From Euleptes europaea (lineage: Eukaryota > Chordata > Lepidosauria > Squamata > Sphaerodactylidae): a DNA stretch of 64,000 nt. The stretch's first letter is position 1; each line of letters begins with the position of its first letter. Location: assembly GCF_029931775.1 (NCBI RefSeq), contig NC_079328.1, positions 12,833,001 to 12,897,000 of the forward strand, written 5' to 3'. The notes under the pieces were generated by a model, which did no database searches, was not told where the DNA came from, and was given only the letters and a program-made list of their open reading frames with translations. The position numbers and the translations under genes are program-made. Positions 46,380 to 58,249 of the stretch are shown here, piece after piece.

Positions 46380-47160
46380 TAAGAAACTCCCATTAAAATC
46401 TTAATAACAAGATAGATTATAAAAATGTTTGACAGGATAACATTTTTTTGGGTTGGGACATAAAATACTGTTAAGTTTTGGCACCAGGCAAGTATTTGTG
46501 GGGCATGAGCGCCAAAGTCTGGATGTCACAGCAATGTCAACACTCTTAGCCACGGTCATGAAGAGCAGGGAAGAACAAATATCAGAGAGTTGCAGAGATG
46601 GCAAATTGGCTGGACACATTCATATCAAAGAGGAGAAATTAAAACCAGAGTCATTTTAGAGGTTCTAGCAAACTTTTGCTAATTGCATAAAGCCTAGATA
46701 CTACATGACCATGATTACAGACAAGATCATTTATAGTAGTGTGGCTTGTTTGATATTTCTTATCATTTCATGTCATTTATATATTTGTTATATACTTTTA
46801 AAAAAATACACAGCACGAACTGGGGAGATGATATAGCAGAGACGTTAACAGGAGAAAATGATCCTTCAAGTAGCTGCTTGCAGACTGTGTATGGCTTGAG
46901 ATAGTAATCAGCACTTGAAATTCTGCTTGGAAGTAAATTGGCTGTCACTTTAGATGATCCCTTTAGCTTATGGTTGGCAGCACCCTTGGAACCATATTTT
47001 AAATCAGTTGAAGCTTCTGAACAGTCTTCAAAAGGCAGCCCCATGTATAGTGCATTACAGTAGTCCATCATGTACAGGTAACTGTAACCAAGCCTTGGCT
47101 CTCAAGTAAGGGCCACAGCAAATATACCAGCCGGAGCTGGTTAAACCTGCTATTATTTGT
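46380..47160. other. Unassigned DNA specific to copy A
   Basis: Not found in copy B; no gene or family was recognised. Confidence 0.35.
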
Positions 47161-47370
47161 TGAGTTGACTTTTATCCTACCATTCCTCTATGGAGCGAAG
47201 TGGCATACGTGGTTCTCACTGTCCATTTTATCTTCAAGACAACCTTGGGAGGTAGGTTATGTTGAGCAAGAACGACTGGTCCAAGTAAGTTTCATGGTGA
47301 GCAGGAATGTGAACCTGCATCTCCCCTGGCCTAGTCCAGCAATCTGACTGACACCACACTGGCTACATGG
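47160..47370 (-). repeat. MIR-like tRNA SINE
   Basis: The minus strand has the 'agccagtgtggtgtcag' head and the 'cctcccaaggttgtc' body. It is inserted in the L1 region of copy A only. Confidence 0.55.
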
Positions 47371-49117
47371 CAAGAGATCTGCACTTCTATCTGTCCCTGG
47401 ATCAAATAGTTTCCAGAAGGTTTGAACCTGCTATTTACTAATGTGGAGTGCAATCCTATTAAGAACAGCCTGATGTGACAAAAATCATCCTTTTAAACAG
47501 AATTTTTGTGAGGACAGCATGTTGTATATTGATCAGACAAGTACCCATTTGTTGATGCTTATTAAATATCATGGAAGCATTTTGGTTTATAAGGTTAAGT
47601 TAGAGAAAACAGAGATAATTACATTTAATATAAAGTAAGAGCTTTTAATGAAGCCAATTTTCTGCATCAGTACCTATTGTGTAAAATATCCATGGGTCTC
47701 TTTAACAAAAGAGAATAAGGAGTTGGATCCAAGATGGTGTCCGTATTACCAAACTGATTATAAATCTTTAGTCCTTAACAGGCAAACAGGTATCACCTTT
47801 GCAGACATATCATCTTTAAGCAACAGGCAGATTCCTTGGTTCCAGTATGCACAGATTAAAAGTTTATTACAAAATGTTGCTGAGTAAAGAGGAAACAAGA
47901 ACCCAACTGACAGGCTTTGAAAAATCAACTTCAACCAGTGAATGTACTCTCTAAGATTTATAATTATCTATTGGAGGGTGATGGTAAATGGCAGAATTTT
48001 TTTTTGCAATCCTCTGGAGAAAAGATCTGAAAGCCCCAGTAAGTCCAGAGGTTTGGATATTCACTTTAAGAAGTAATTTAACATTTTCTATAAACATCTC
48101 TGCCAAAGAAAATTTAATAAAAGTGCTATAACAGTGGCACCTGTCACCCTCTAAATTGGCAAAAATTTACCAAGGGGCTAAAGGTGATTGTTGAATATGT
48201 GAAGCAGCTAATGCAAATTTTATACATTTATGATGGGAATGCAGCAGAGCAGTAGTATATTGGAATATGATTGTCATGATGACCTCTCAAGGTATAAGGA
48301 AAGAGTAACCATTATCCCCTCAGGTTTTCTTGTTGAATTATGTGGATTTCCTTCTGAAAGAAATCCATGAATTTGTGCAAAGTTAATACTTGCCCAAAAT
48401 TGGAAGAAAAATATAATCCCAAAGAAGGAGGAGTGGTTGGAGAAGCTGGCAGAGTGCATTCGCCTGAGTAAACTAACCTGTCTATTACATGGGACAAAAG
48501 TCAGAAAAGTTTGAAAAATTGATATTTTTTGTCCAGAATGTGCAGTTAGTTTGAACTTGTATATTTTGTTGTCAATGTATTTAGCAATTTCAGTTTTAGA
48601 ACCATGTTTTTATTTGGTTTGATTTAATAAAGGTTTTTTCAAAATTGTTGTTGGAAGATTAGCATAGATGCAAATAAACCCTTCAATACAAGAATGATTC
48701 TCAAAGGAATGGATAAGAAGAATAGTTAAATTAACAGAATGCCATGCATCCAGTGCAGAATATGTAAAGCTGTGTAGTTTGGTCCTGAACGTTGACATTT
48801 ATTAGATTTTTGTTCTTTTAAATTCTAATTTGATGTGGATAGATTTCTGAATTTATATACTTAAATGATTCTAGTTTTCGAAAGTAGTATATTTATGCTC
48901 CTATATTAGTAATTGTATATAATAAAAATGAAGAGAAAGTAAAATAAAGTTTTTTACCTTAAATATTAAGGAACAAAATTTGTGCTGATGGAAGGGAGAG
49001 GAGGAGTAGCTTAGTTAAAAACCAAGAAGGTTGACATACCCATTTAAACTGGAAAGCTGTATGTGAGGTACTGGGTAGGATTAACAATGAGCCAAATATA
49101 TGCACTGAGCACAAACA

Positions 49118-49315
49118 AGAGAGCCAGTGTAGAGAAGTGGTTAGAGGGTCAGACTAAGAGCTGTGAGACTCAGGTTCAAATCCCCATCTCTGCCATGGAA
49201 ACTTGCTGGGTATCACATGCTTAAATGTTAAAATGGAGGAGAGGAGAATGATGTAAACTGCTTTGGGTCCCCACTGGGGAGAAAGGTGAGGTATAAATGA
49301 AGTAAATAAATGTGC
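49118..49315 (+). repeat. MIR-like tRNA SINE, nearly complete
   Basis: Head AGAGCCAGTGTAGAGAAGTG, box B GGTTCAAATCCCC, then 'gggagaaaggtgaggtataa' and a TAAATAAATG tail. Confidence 0.7.
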
Positions 49316-49399
49316 ATTAAATATAATGTTATATATACATATAAATAAAATAGAACTTGCAACTCATCCAAGATGATGTGGAAGTTTGCATAAATGGGA

Positions 49400-49515
49400 G
49401 ATTAATTTTATTTATTTATTTATACACACCCTTCTTTTCTCTCCAAAGTGGGATCCCCAAGTAGCTCACAACATCATTCTCCTCTTCACCTTTTTATCCT
49501 CACAACAACAATCCT
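49400..49515 (-). repeat. Tail half of a MIR-like tRNA SINE
   Basis: Inverted copy of the same family: poly(TTTA) tail, 'ttctctccaaagtgggatcc', then the 'cctcacaacaaca' block, where it stops at the start of duplication copy B. Confidence 0.6.
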
Positions 49516-49539
49516 GAATGGCACAAACAGCTCTTGCCT

Positions 49540-50920
49540 ATTTAAGGCTAACCAGGAGCAGGAAGCCAGGGAAGAAATACCTGGAGGTAAAGCTGCAAAG
49601 TGGTGGTACATCACAGGAGGAGAAGAAGAAGGATGCCATTTACGAAAGGGTTCGGATGCATCGCCATTAACAAAGTCTGTCCACATTACCTGTTATCTGC
49701 TACTGTGCCCCATCTATTTCCAGATCCTGAACATTTAGCAATGTCTGTATTCACATCAGTTTGTATTGTGATCAACCCAGCAGATGTAATTTCTTATAGA
49801 ATGATCCCCCTGGCAGGTTTTAGCATATATTTGAATAATTTTTCTGCGAGGCAGCCACCTCCAGAGTTTGGCAGCTTAGCAGGCAGAATAGAACTATTTA
49901 ATTTAAAAATGAACGTAGATTCTTTGCCATATCAGCCTGAAGGCTCACTGATGAATCAACCAGATATAAAATACTGGGGTCAAAGATACTGGCACCCTGT
50001 GATGTCTTTATAATGCTGGTTCATCACCACACAGTGTATGGATCTGAAGTGAGAAGACAATTCTTGCTGACTTCTTCAAGTGCCCCTGGATGTTCTGTAG
50101 GGCGCATACATGACCTGGCAAATATCCACCACCCCAAGTGATGTCAGCGTCAATTTCCATGCGTTTTCTGCATAAAAATTTATTTTTCAAATAATAAACA
50201 TTACACAGGAGATACAGGAGATACATGTACAGCCCCAAATGCTTTCTTTAAAAAACTGAAAAACACCCACAGGAGGCAGTCACTTTGAGCCTCCTGTGTT
50301 TGTTTGCTCAATAACTCCACAAGCTACTTTGCCAGCCATGGAGACAAGATATGGGGAGTATCTGTTTCCTCTTGTCTGAGAAGGAAGCTAAGGAGGAGTT
50401 TTTAGTGGACAGATAGTTGGAGAAGACAGTGTTAAGCAGCTTCTCCTAATTACAAACACAAAGGTTACTGGACTGCTGAGCAATCAACTAAAACTATCAT
50501 TATGAAGCACTATTTGTTTAATTTATGACAGTTTTGTTGTGGAATTCATGGCTGGGATGGTATTTGAAACTAGATTAATTTCTGCTCAGTGCATTGGTTC
50601 CTGTGCATAGTGTTTGTCACTCCCCCCTTGCCCCTCCTTCTGACCGTTGAGTTAAATGATAAGACATCAGGACATGGCTACGTGTTGCACCCCATGCAAC
50701 AATTTTCCAGAAAGTTAGTTCGTAAATTCAGACTCAAGTTGCTGAGTGCACAATAGCCAGTGTTGTACATGGATGAAGCACCCCATGAGCAAAAAACAGT
50801 GGGTGCTAAGAACTTCACTTGAAAATCAAAGTTTATAAAATCAAATGGACAAGCAAAGGGTTATAGGAAAGTGGTCACTAAAATGTGAGCAGTTTGATCT
50901 TCAGTTTCCAAATTCAGTCA
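49540..50920. other. Upstream region of exon 6
   Basis: Duplicated counterpart of 38900-40010. A + strand frame at 49600-50013 stays open for 137 codons, but its counterpart in copy A breaks early, so I do not call it a gene. Confidence 0.4.
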
Positions 50921-50956
50921 CAAGGGGTCACTGCTGCCTAAGAAAATATTTAAGGA
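50918..50956 (+). promoter_or_regulatory. Candidate promoter element of exon 6 with altered core (GTCACT)
   Basis: Same as the element at 40014-40048, including the CACT in place of CGCT and the AAATATTTAAGG block. Confidence 0.45.
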
Positions 50957-51163
50957 AGACTGAAAATCCAGAGCTCCTCCCTGAAAATTCTGCCTGTCGC
51001 AGTCACAATAGGGATCACAGACACCGAATACAAGACTCCTGGAACCTATTCAAAGGATTTAATAAACACCACTTTTGAGGAGATCAGTGGATTCTTTAAT
51101 TCTTTAAAGAAAAGGATTTATATGTTGGGTTTTTTTAAGGACTCTGGTTGGATTGAGTTTGGC

Positions 51164-53518
51164 ATGGCTGCTTGGAAGGCAGATTGCTTGATGAGGCGGC
51201 TGCTGCAGTTGGTTTTATTCCACACAGCCTGGGAAATGGGGAGCGGCCAGCTCCATTATTCCGTGCCGGAGGAATCCCAGCATGGCACTTTTGTGGGCCG
51301 CATCGCCCAGGATCTGGGGCTGGAGGTGAGCGAGCTGGTGCCTCGGATGTTCCGGATGGTTTCCAAAGACCACAAGGATTATTTGGAGGTAAATGTGCAG
51401 AATGGGATTTTGTTTGTTGATTCCAGGATAGACAGGGAGGAGCTGTGTGCCAAGAGCCTTATTTGTACAATTCATTTGGAGGTAATTGTGGATAAACCTC
51501 TGAGGATCTTCCATGTAGAGGTGGAGATCAGGGACATAAATGACAATGCTCCCATTTTCTCTACAAGTGAGCAAATCCTGAACATAACAGAATTTATAAC
51601 AGCATCTGGTACTCAGTTCCCATTAGAAGGAGCCTCCGATTCGGACATTGGCACTAATGCTTTGCTGACCTACCAGCTCAGTTCCAATGAATATTTCACA
51701 ATAGAGCAGAAATCAGATGAACGCAACAAACCTTTAGCACTTGTTTTAAAGAAGCCTTTGGACAGGGAGACGACCTCTGTGCATCGATTATTACTCACAG
51801 CCACTGATGGGGGCCAGCGACAGCTCACTGGCACAGTCCAGCTGGTGATCAATGTTTTGGATGCCAATGACAACCCTCCTGTCTTTAACCAGTCAGTTTA
51901 CAGGGTGAAACTGCTGGAAAATGCATCTGCTGGAACTCTGGTTATTACACTCAATGCCACTGATTTAGATGAAGGAATTAATAAGGAGATCTCATACTCA
52001 TTTAGTAACCATGTTCCACCAAATTTCCGAAAGATTTTTAGCATAAACTCCAACACGGGGGAATTAAAAGTGAATGGAAATGTGGATTTCGAAGATATTA
52101 ATATATTTGATCTCCAGATTGTGGCTGAAAATAAAGGCAACCTTCCATTGTTTGGACATTGCCAAGTGGTCATTGAGGTGCTGGATGTGAATGACAATGC
52201 GCCAGAGGTGTCCGTGTCATCCTTGTCTGTGCCAGTTCCAGAGGATGCTCCACCCGGGACAGTGGTAGCTTTGATCAGTGTGTCAGATAGAGACTCTGGA
52301 GCCAATGGAAAAATACATTGCTCCTTGTGGCCCCCCAAGTTCCCATTCAAGCTGACGTCCACCTTCAAGAATTATTACTCGCTGGTACTTTCTGAGCCCT
52401 TAGATCGTGAGCAGGTAGCTGAGTATGGGTTGATTGTGAAGGTCCAAGACCAAGGGGACCCCCCACTGTCCGCCAGCAGCAGCCTGTTGGTGCCAATCAG
52501 TGATGTGAATGACAACACACCCGCCTTTGCACAGCCCTCCTACACCGTCTTTGTGAGAGAGAACAACCCACCTGGGGCTCATATCTTCACAGTGTCCGCC
52601 TCAGACCCAGATGTGGCCGAGAACGCTTTGGTCAGCTACTGGCTGGATGAGAAGCTCTGGCCGCTGTCAAGCTACATCTCAGTGCATTCGGAGAGTGGGA
52701 AGCTGTATGCCCTGCAGCCCTTGGATTATGAGGAGGTGAAGCTGCTGGAGTTCCAGGTGAGGGCCAAGGATGCCGGACTGCCCTCCTTGTGTGGCAATGT
52801 GACAGTGCAAGTGTTTGTGGTGGACGAGAACGACAACGCACCTGTAGTGTCACAGCCAGTGGAGGAGCCTCCTGCTTTGTTAGTAATCCCTGCACCTTCT
52901 GGACACATGTTGGGCAAGATCCATGCCCTGGATGCTGACTCAGGATACAATGCGTGGCTTCGCTATGAGCTGCATGAATCAAACAGTGGTCCTTGGCGAG
53001 TGGGCCTGTACAGCGGTGAAATCAGCACTACGCGCATCCTGGATGAGGTAGAGGGTGGGAGCAGCCTGAATCTGCTGGTTGTAGTGAGGGATCATGGCAA
53101 GCCTCCACTCTCAGCCACGGCCACTCTGAGTGTGTCTTTGGTGGCAAATACCCAGGCCATCAAAAGTGATGCCCGACTTCCCAGGACAGCAGGAAACGCA
53201 AAGCCCCTGGCAGACACTGCCAATCTCTACCTGATCATCGCCATCTGCTCAGTGTCCAGCTTATTCCTGCTGGTGATCCTCGTGTATGTGGCGCTACGAT
53301 GCCAGAGCCAGGCCAAGGAGGCAATGGTGTATGGCCCTGGCACAGCCACACTGGTGTGTGCCAGTGAAGTGGGCAGCTGGTCGTATTCCAATCGCCACAG
53401 CCACATCCTGGCGGGAGTGAGTGGGGAGGCTGGAGGCAAAAGCGACCTCATGGTCTTCAGCCCCAACATTCCTGCTTGTGCTGAGAATGGAAAACAGCAG
53501 GACTTGCTCTGCACAACG
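51164..53518 (+). CDS. PCDHA: Protocadherin alpha variable exon 6 (tandem copy B)
   Basis: Encodes 785 residues from the ATG conserved with copy A ([19 protein letters not shown]). An in-frame ATG at 51122 would add 14 residues, but its equivalent in copy A (40215) runs into a stop, so 51164 is preferred. It shows the same domain order as exon 5: signal peptide, six cadherin repeats, membrane helix about 686-709, [34 protein letters not shown], donor GTTAGT at 53519 in phase 0. Changes from exon 5 include NSR to DSR in EC1 and KDIF to KEIS in EC3; from the start of EC5 to the end only three residues differ. Both twins look functional. The promoter core is CACT, not CGCT. Confidence 0.95.
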
Positions 53519-54651
53519 GTTAGTAATTAATTGTGAATTACTCCTGTTAGGCATTATGCAATATCTGTGACTCTGAATAAGAACTTGTTTTAGTAAATAA
53601 CTACTGAATTAGAAAGTATTCCTCTGTTGCAAGACCCATTCCTCTGATGTAAGAAGCTGTTCTTTCCATCAATGGAAGCATATTTACACAACAGGAATAT
53701 GCAGGTGCTGTTTCAACAATATGGTAGGATCCAACTGGTACATTTTCCTCAGTTCCCTGTTCAAACATCAAATTGTATTTGGTTATGGCGTGGGTTGCAA
53801 GTGGTCAGTCAAGCAACGTTAACAAATTACTGTGCTGGACTACTTGCTGCTATTACAGAGGAATCCGGGGAGGTAGAATAGGAATCTGATGTAATTTGTT
53901 TTACGTCTGAAGTGATTCGTACCAACAACTACTTTTCACAACACACACACACAAGTTTATTGTCTCTTTGCGAGAAGGAGTTATGCTTAATGGTTGAACG
54001 GTTAAGTCAAGGAATGTTACAAGGGGAGAGTAGATGTTCTGCTCCAGTAAAGTTATAATTTCAAATATGGGATTACATAAATTATGCACTGTTCTTGTGG
54101 GTGATTGGGGAAGAAGGCTTTTTGTTGGAACTTCTCACTAAACCGAAGAATCTCAGAATCTTGACACAGTATTAGCTTGTTTCTTGGGATGTTTCCTTCA
54201 AATCCTTCACATCATTAACCGATTATTTCCCTGAAGAAACACAGGATATTTGTTCTGTTCCTGGCTGTCTATAGGCCCCTGAGCCCTATGTACCTAAATT
54301 ATAGATGTCTTAGGTCTTCCCCAAGCCCTGTCTGAGGCTGTGACACTTTCCCTCCAGCCAACTCTCCTCCCTCCTTCCACAGCCCCTTGTTGGCTGATGC
54401 TGCTGAGTATCTTCTTATTCCCTCTGTAGATAGGGGTTGTGATGCTTGGAAGGCTGAACTAGGAGCGGTCTTTCACACCAACCCAATATATGTTTCCATT
54501 ATACAATAGTAATTTTACACAGTGTTTTCACTTCAGTATTAGCACGATTCAGGGCATTCTGACAGTACAAATGTTTAGAATTGGCAAAATTCTTCCAAGA
54601 ATCCTTGGAACTGGAGTTTAGTGAAGATGCTGACAAGTCTTTGTTGGAGGT
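53519..54651. other. Intron start and duplicated non-coding DNA
   Basis: Counterpart of 42624-43950. A CA repeat lies near 53939-53952. No gene was seen. Confidence 0.5.
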
Positions 54652-54940
54652 CCTTCATTGGTGGACTCTAACCTGAAGAACTGGGTTTGATTCCCCACTC
54701 CTCCATATGAGCGGCGGACTCTAACCTGGAGAACCAGGTTTGTTTCCCCATTCCTACACATGAAGCCAGCTGGGTGACCTTGGGTTAGTCACAGTTCTCT
54801 CTGAAGTCTCTCAGCTCCACCTACCTCACAAGGTGTCTGTTGTGGGGAGAGAAAGGGAATGAGATTGTAAGAGGTTTGATTGTCCTTAAAAGGTAGTGAA
54901 AGTCAGCATATAAAAACCAATTCTTCTTCTTCTCAGTCCC
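54652..54940 (+). repeat. tRNA SINE inserted in copy B
   Basis: Two box B-like segments (GGTTTGATTCCCC and GGTTTGTTTCCCC), body 'gctgggtgaccttggg' and 'cctcacaaggtgtctgttg', tail ending in TTCTTCTTCTTC. It is absent at the matching site of copy A (near 43946), so it is younger than the duplication. Confidence 0.8.
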
Positions 54941-55498
54941 TACACAATATTACACTTCCTAGGGCCTCCATGGGAAGGGATAACTGATCGGTCACTGTAG
55001 TATAACTATAAGCTTGCTTACACTAACTGGAATGTGGACAAAAACAGTGGTGAACACGTTAACTCCCTTTTATTATAAAATATCATTTCATTGTCAATTT
55101 CTTAGGTTGAATCCCAAGTCTCCATTGCTAGGAATAAATCACAAGTGTGACTTAGTTAGGAGTAAATATGCTTGGGATTAGACTGCATGTTTTGTAAAAT
55201 GATAAGCACTTTATGAAGTGATACCATCTTTATTTATGGCAGTGGTACTTGTATACCATAGACCCTTTTGAATTAATGGGTTCTGGTCTCATATGAGGAT
55301 TTCTCTAGGATTAGGACCTCCCTGTCATCTTTGTAATGCTTCAGAGAGTTATCCCTGAGTCTCAACACATTTATTTGGAAGTCCTGCTAATGTCGGGGAA
55401 CTTACGCCCAAGTAAATGTGTTTGGCATTGGGGTAGCAGGTAGCAAAACTCTCTGAGATGTTATTTAGTAGTGCTGTAATTCCACACATCAGGAGAAA

Positions 55499-55662
55499 AG
55501 TGAAGTGGGCAGCTAGTCGTATTCCAATCGCCACAGCTACATCCTGGCAGAAGTGAGTGGGAATGCTGGAGTCAAAAGTGACCTTGTGGTTCTCAGTCCA
55601 ATGTTCCTGTCTTTTCATCAAATGAGGGAAATGGAAGGATCAGGTTCCAAATTCATGTGGAG
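55499..55662 (+). pseudogene. Cytoplasmic-end relic of a PCDHA exon (copy B)
   Basis: Starts a little earlier than its copy A twin (SEVGS, then a stop, then SYSNRHSYILAEVSGNAG) and ends at a GTGAGT donor at 55663. It has stops and a frame change. Twin of 44760-44902. Confidence 0.88.
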
Positions 55663-55964
55663 AGGTGAGTCACATCCTGGAACAGTTAAAATCAATACAG
55701 TTATTCCTTTTGATGTGAAAATACTGAAGCAAATTATGCTATAAGTTCTGGAAATGTCTACTGAGTAGCATGGGGTTTGATAATGAAGTCTCTGCATTTC
55801 TCAAAATCTGATCTATCTCTGGTTGATGGCTGATGTATAGGTACTTAAATTAGGAAGTTTAATTTATTCTTATGATATTTGGTGGACCTCCAGTGAGAAT
55901 ATTTCAGAGGTGTAGGACTGGGGCCGAGGGAAAGGAGTTAGGGTTACCGTATATCCTGTCTTTC

Positions 55965-56133
55965 TTCCCAGTGGCGACCCACAGTGTCTTACATTGTTCT
56001 CCTCTCTTGTATTTTATTCTCACAACAACCCTGTGAGGTAGGATAGGCTGGCCCAAAGTTACCCAGGAGAGTTGGGATTTGAACTTTAGTCTTCCAGATT
56101 TTGGTCCCACAGTTTAACCACTATACCACACTG
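55965..56133 (-). repeat. MIR-like tRNA SINE (copy B)
   Basis: Counterpart of 45105-45240, without the BovB insertion, with head 'ccactataccacactggct' at the right. Confidence 0.65.
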
Positions 56134-56229
56134 GCTAATATTTTATGTGAGTGAATCACTGTAAATACAGACTTTCACACATGCTGAATAATGTACTTTC
56201 AATCCAGTTTGCAACTGGATTTTACTTTG

Positions 56230-56935
56230 TGAAATGGCAAAACCCATTTGCAACCAATCGTCAAAGTGGACTGAAAGGGCATTGTTCAGTGTGTGTGTAA
56301 GTACTTGATATTTTTGTGAAGGTGATATTTTATCTGTGTAAATTTTTGAGTTGCTTAGGGTTTTGTAGAACAAATGGAACCATACTCCTAGTCTTCTGTT
56401 CCCTTGGAACACTGTTCTTGCCTTCATCTGTGATCCTAAAGTCTAAATTCCAGAAGATGTTTGTATTAGTGGATCTTCTTTCTAAATAAGTATGTTTAGG
56501 ACCGAGGCATCAAAGATGGCTCACTGAAAATAAATGTAGGCTCCTCTCCAAGAATTTCTGTAGTGTGCTGTAAGTGATCCTCATCTAACAAGACAGGAAG
56601 CCAGAAGTGTGCAGATTATCAGGTGATGTGTATGTGCAGAGACTGGATGCAGCACCAATGCATTCCCCCCAAATGACGTTTTCCTTCTTTCTTTAAATGG
56701 CATTGTGTGTGCAGTACAGACCCACCTTTAGGACCAGATAGGAATTGTGCACCCAACTCCCTTTTGCGCATGCAGTATTTCATGATGCTATAGAAGCATC
56801 TTTTGAATTTTAAAAGAGAATTTTAATTATATGGATACATATAAATTTTTAACTTTTTAATATATTATAGAAGTGTACAGTTGCTAGAAACACTTGCCTG
56901 TTTAATAACGTGTTATCATTAAATACATTAGAACT
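56230..56935. other. Unassigned DNA inserted in copy B
   Basis: No family or gene was recognised. Confidence 0.35.
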
Positions 56936-56937
56936 TG

Positions 56938-57800
56938 TCCTATTATTAACATTCTTGCTCAGGTCCTGCAAACGAAATGTTATGGCTTCCGTTAATGAGT
57001 CAATTCATCTAATGTGAGGTTTTCCTCTTTTCCTACTGTCTTCAACTTTTCCTAGCATTATTGTCTTTTCCATTGAGTCTTGGCTTCTGATGATTTGATC
57101 AAGGTACATTTGCCTTCATTTTAGCTTCTACTGAGAATTCAGGCTTGATTTGATCTTGAACCGATTTATTTCTCTTTTTGGTGGTCCACAGTATACGTCA
57201 AACTCTCCTCCAACAGAACAATTCATGGCTGGCCTCCCAAGTCTCATTCTCGTGATTTCTTAGTTGCAGTCTCCCTTTTGTTGATGATTGAGCCAAGGAA
57301 TAGAAAATCTTGAACAATTACTTTCAGTTACTTCATAGTCACTCTTAAAGTTGTGTAATTTCTCAGTAGTCACTAATTGTGTCTTCTTGGTATTCACCTG
57401 TAATCCTGTTTGGCAGTTTTTCCTTTAGACTTCATCAGTAGTAGTTTCAAGTCTTTGCTATTTTCTGCTAGATGGTATGATGTGCATATCTCAATTTTTT
57501 TATGTTCCTTTCACCAATTTCACTCCACTTTCATCTAAATCTAATCCAGTTTTCCGTATGATATGTTCTGCATATAGACTGAACAGATAGGGAGAAAAAT
57601 ATATCCTTGTTCAACATCTTTGCCAATTAGAAACTGATCTGTTCCTTCATATTTTGTCCTTACAGTAGCTTCTTGTCCAGAGTACAGGTTGTGCATTCAA
57701 GCAATCACATGTTGTGCCATGACCATTTCTTTTAAAACCATTCATAGCATTTCATGATCCACAGAGTTGAAAGCTTTACTGTAATCTATAAAACACACTG
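56938..57800 (-). mobile_element. BovB/RTE LINE fragment
   Basis: The minus strand encodes decayed RTE reverse transcriptase pieces (SVDHEML, LYSGQEATVRTKYEGTDQF, LQVNTKKTQLV), then the BovB 3' portion. Many stops. Confidence 0.75.
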
Positions 57801-58249
57801 ACATTATCATTATTATTTAAAATATTTATTAGTTGTCTTTCTCCCTTGCAGAACTGAAGGCAGCCTGCAATATAAATAAAATATTATCAAAATAAAAACA
57901 ATATAAATGAAACCACAATGATAAAAAAACTTAACAGGTCTCTCGTACACAACATAAAAACACAAAGGTCACATAAATGGTCACATTTTGAAATTGTTTG
58001 GAATGTTCCAATTACCAATTTTAATGTGCAATATGATCTCTTGTTACTCTTCCTTTTCTGATTCCAGCTGGGGCATCTGTCATTGCTTGTTCCATGTAAT
58101 CGTCTTTGTTGTAAAATTTGTTTATACAGGCTAACATATGCAACCAGTGACAGAGCGCTCTGAAAAAGGTTTCCCTCAAATCCCTTGGCATTAGTCCAAA
58201 AAATACTTCTTCCTGTAACTAGGTTCATTCATCATTTGTTATAGGACAA

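Larger units (their letters stand above)
38900..47570. repeat. Tandem duplication copy A (with intact exon 5)
   Basis: Contains in order: leader sequence, a promoter, intact exon, introns, a cytoplasmic relic, SINE and L1 pieces. The same order and sequence recur at 49540-60635. Differences are small in and near the exon. Copy A alone has a hAT MITE at 44268 and a BovB scrap at 45242, and extra DNA at about 46380-47390. Confidence 0.85.
45985..48650 (+). mobile_element. L1 LINE remnant, interrupted
   Basis: Pieces of one L1 ORF2 in order: IIDAEKAFDELEWKF (about 45992-46040), IRWVDAVYWYP after a frame change, SMLYIDQTSTHLL at the YADD region (about 47515), KLEKTEIITFNIK, then the zinc-knuckle region (CEAANANFIHL) at about 48200-48235 and LAQNWKKNIIPKKEEW near 48390-48440. 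Many stops and inserted SINE DNA. The first part is also in copy B (60150-60635). Confidence 0.7.

Noticed and set aside
49600-50013. 137-codon open frame upstream of exon 6
   Set aside because: The copy A counterpart (38959-39282) stops early after a frame change, and no family is recognised; it is best explained by recent duplication of non-coding DNA.
53939-53952. CA microsatellite, also seen near 36950
   Set aside because: Short and ordinary; no link to a gene.
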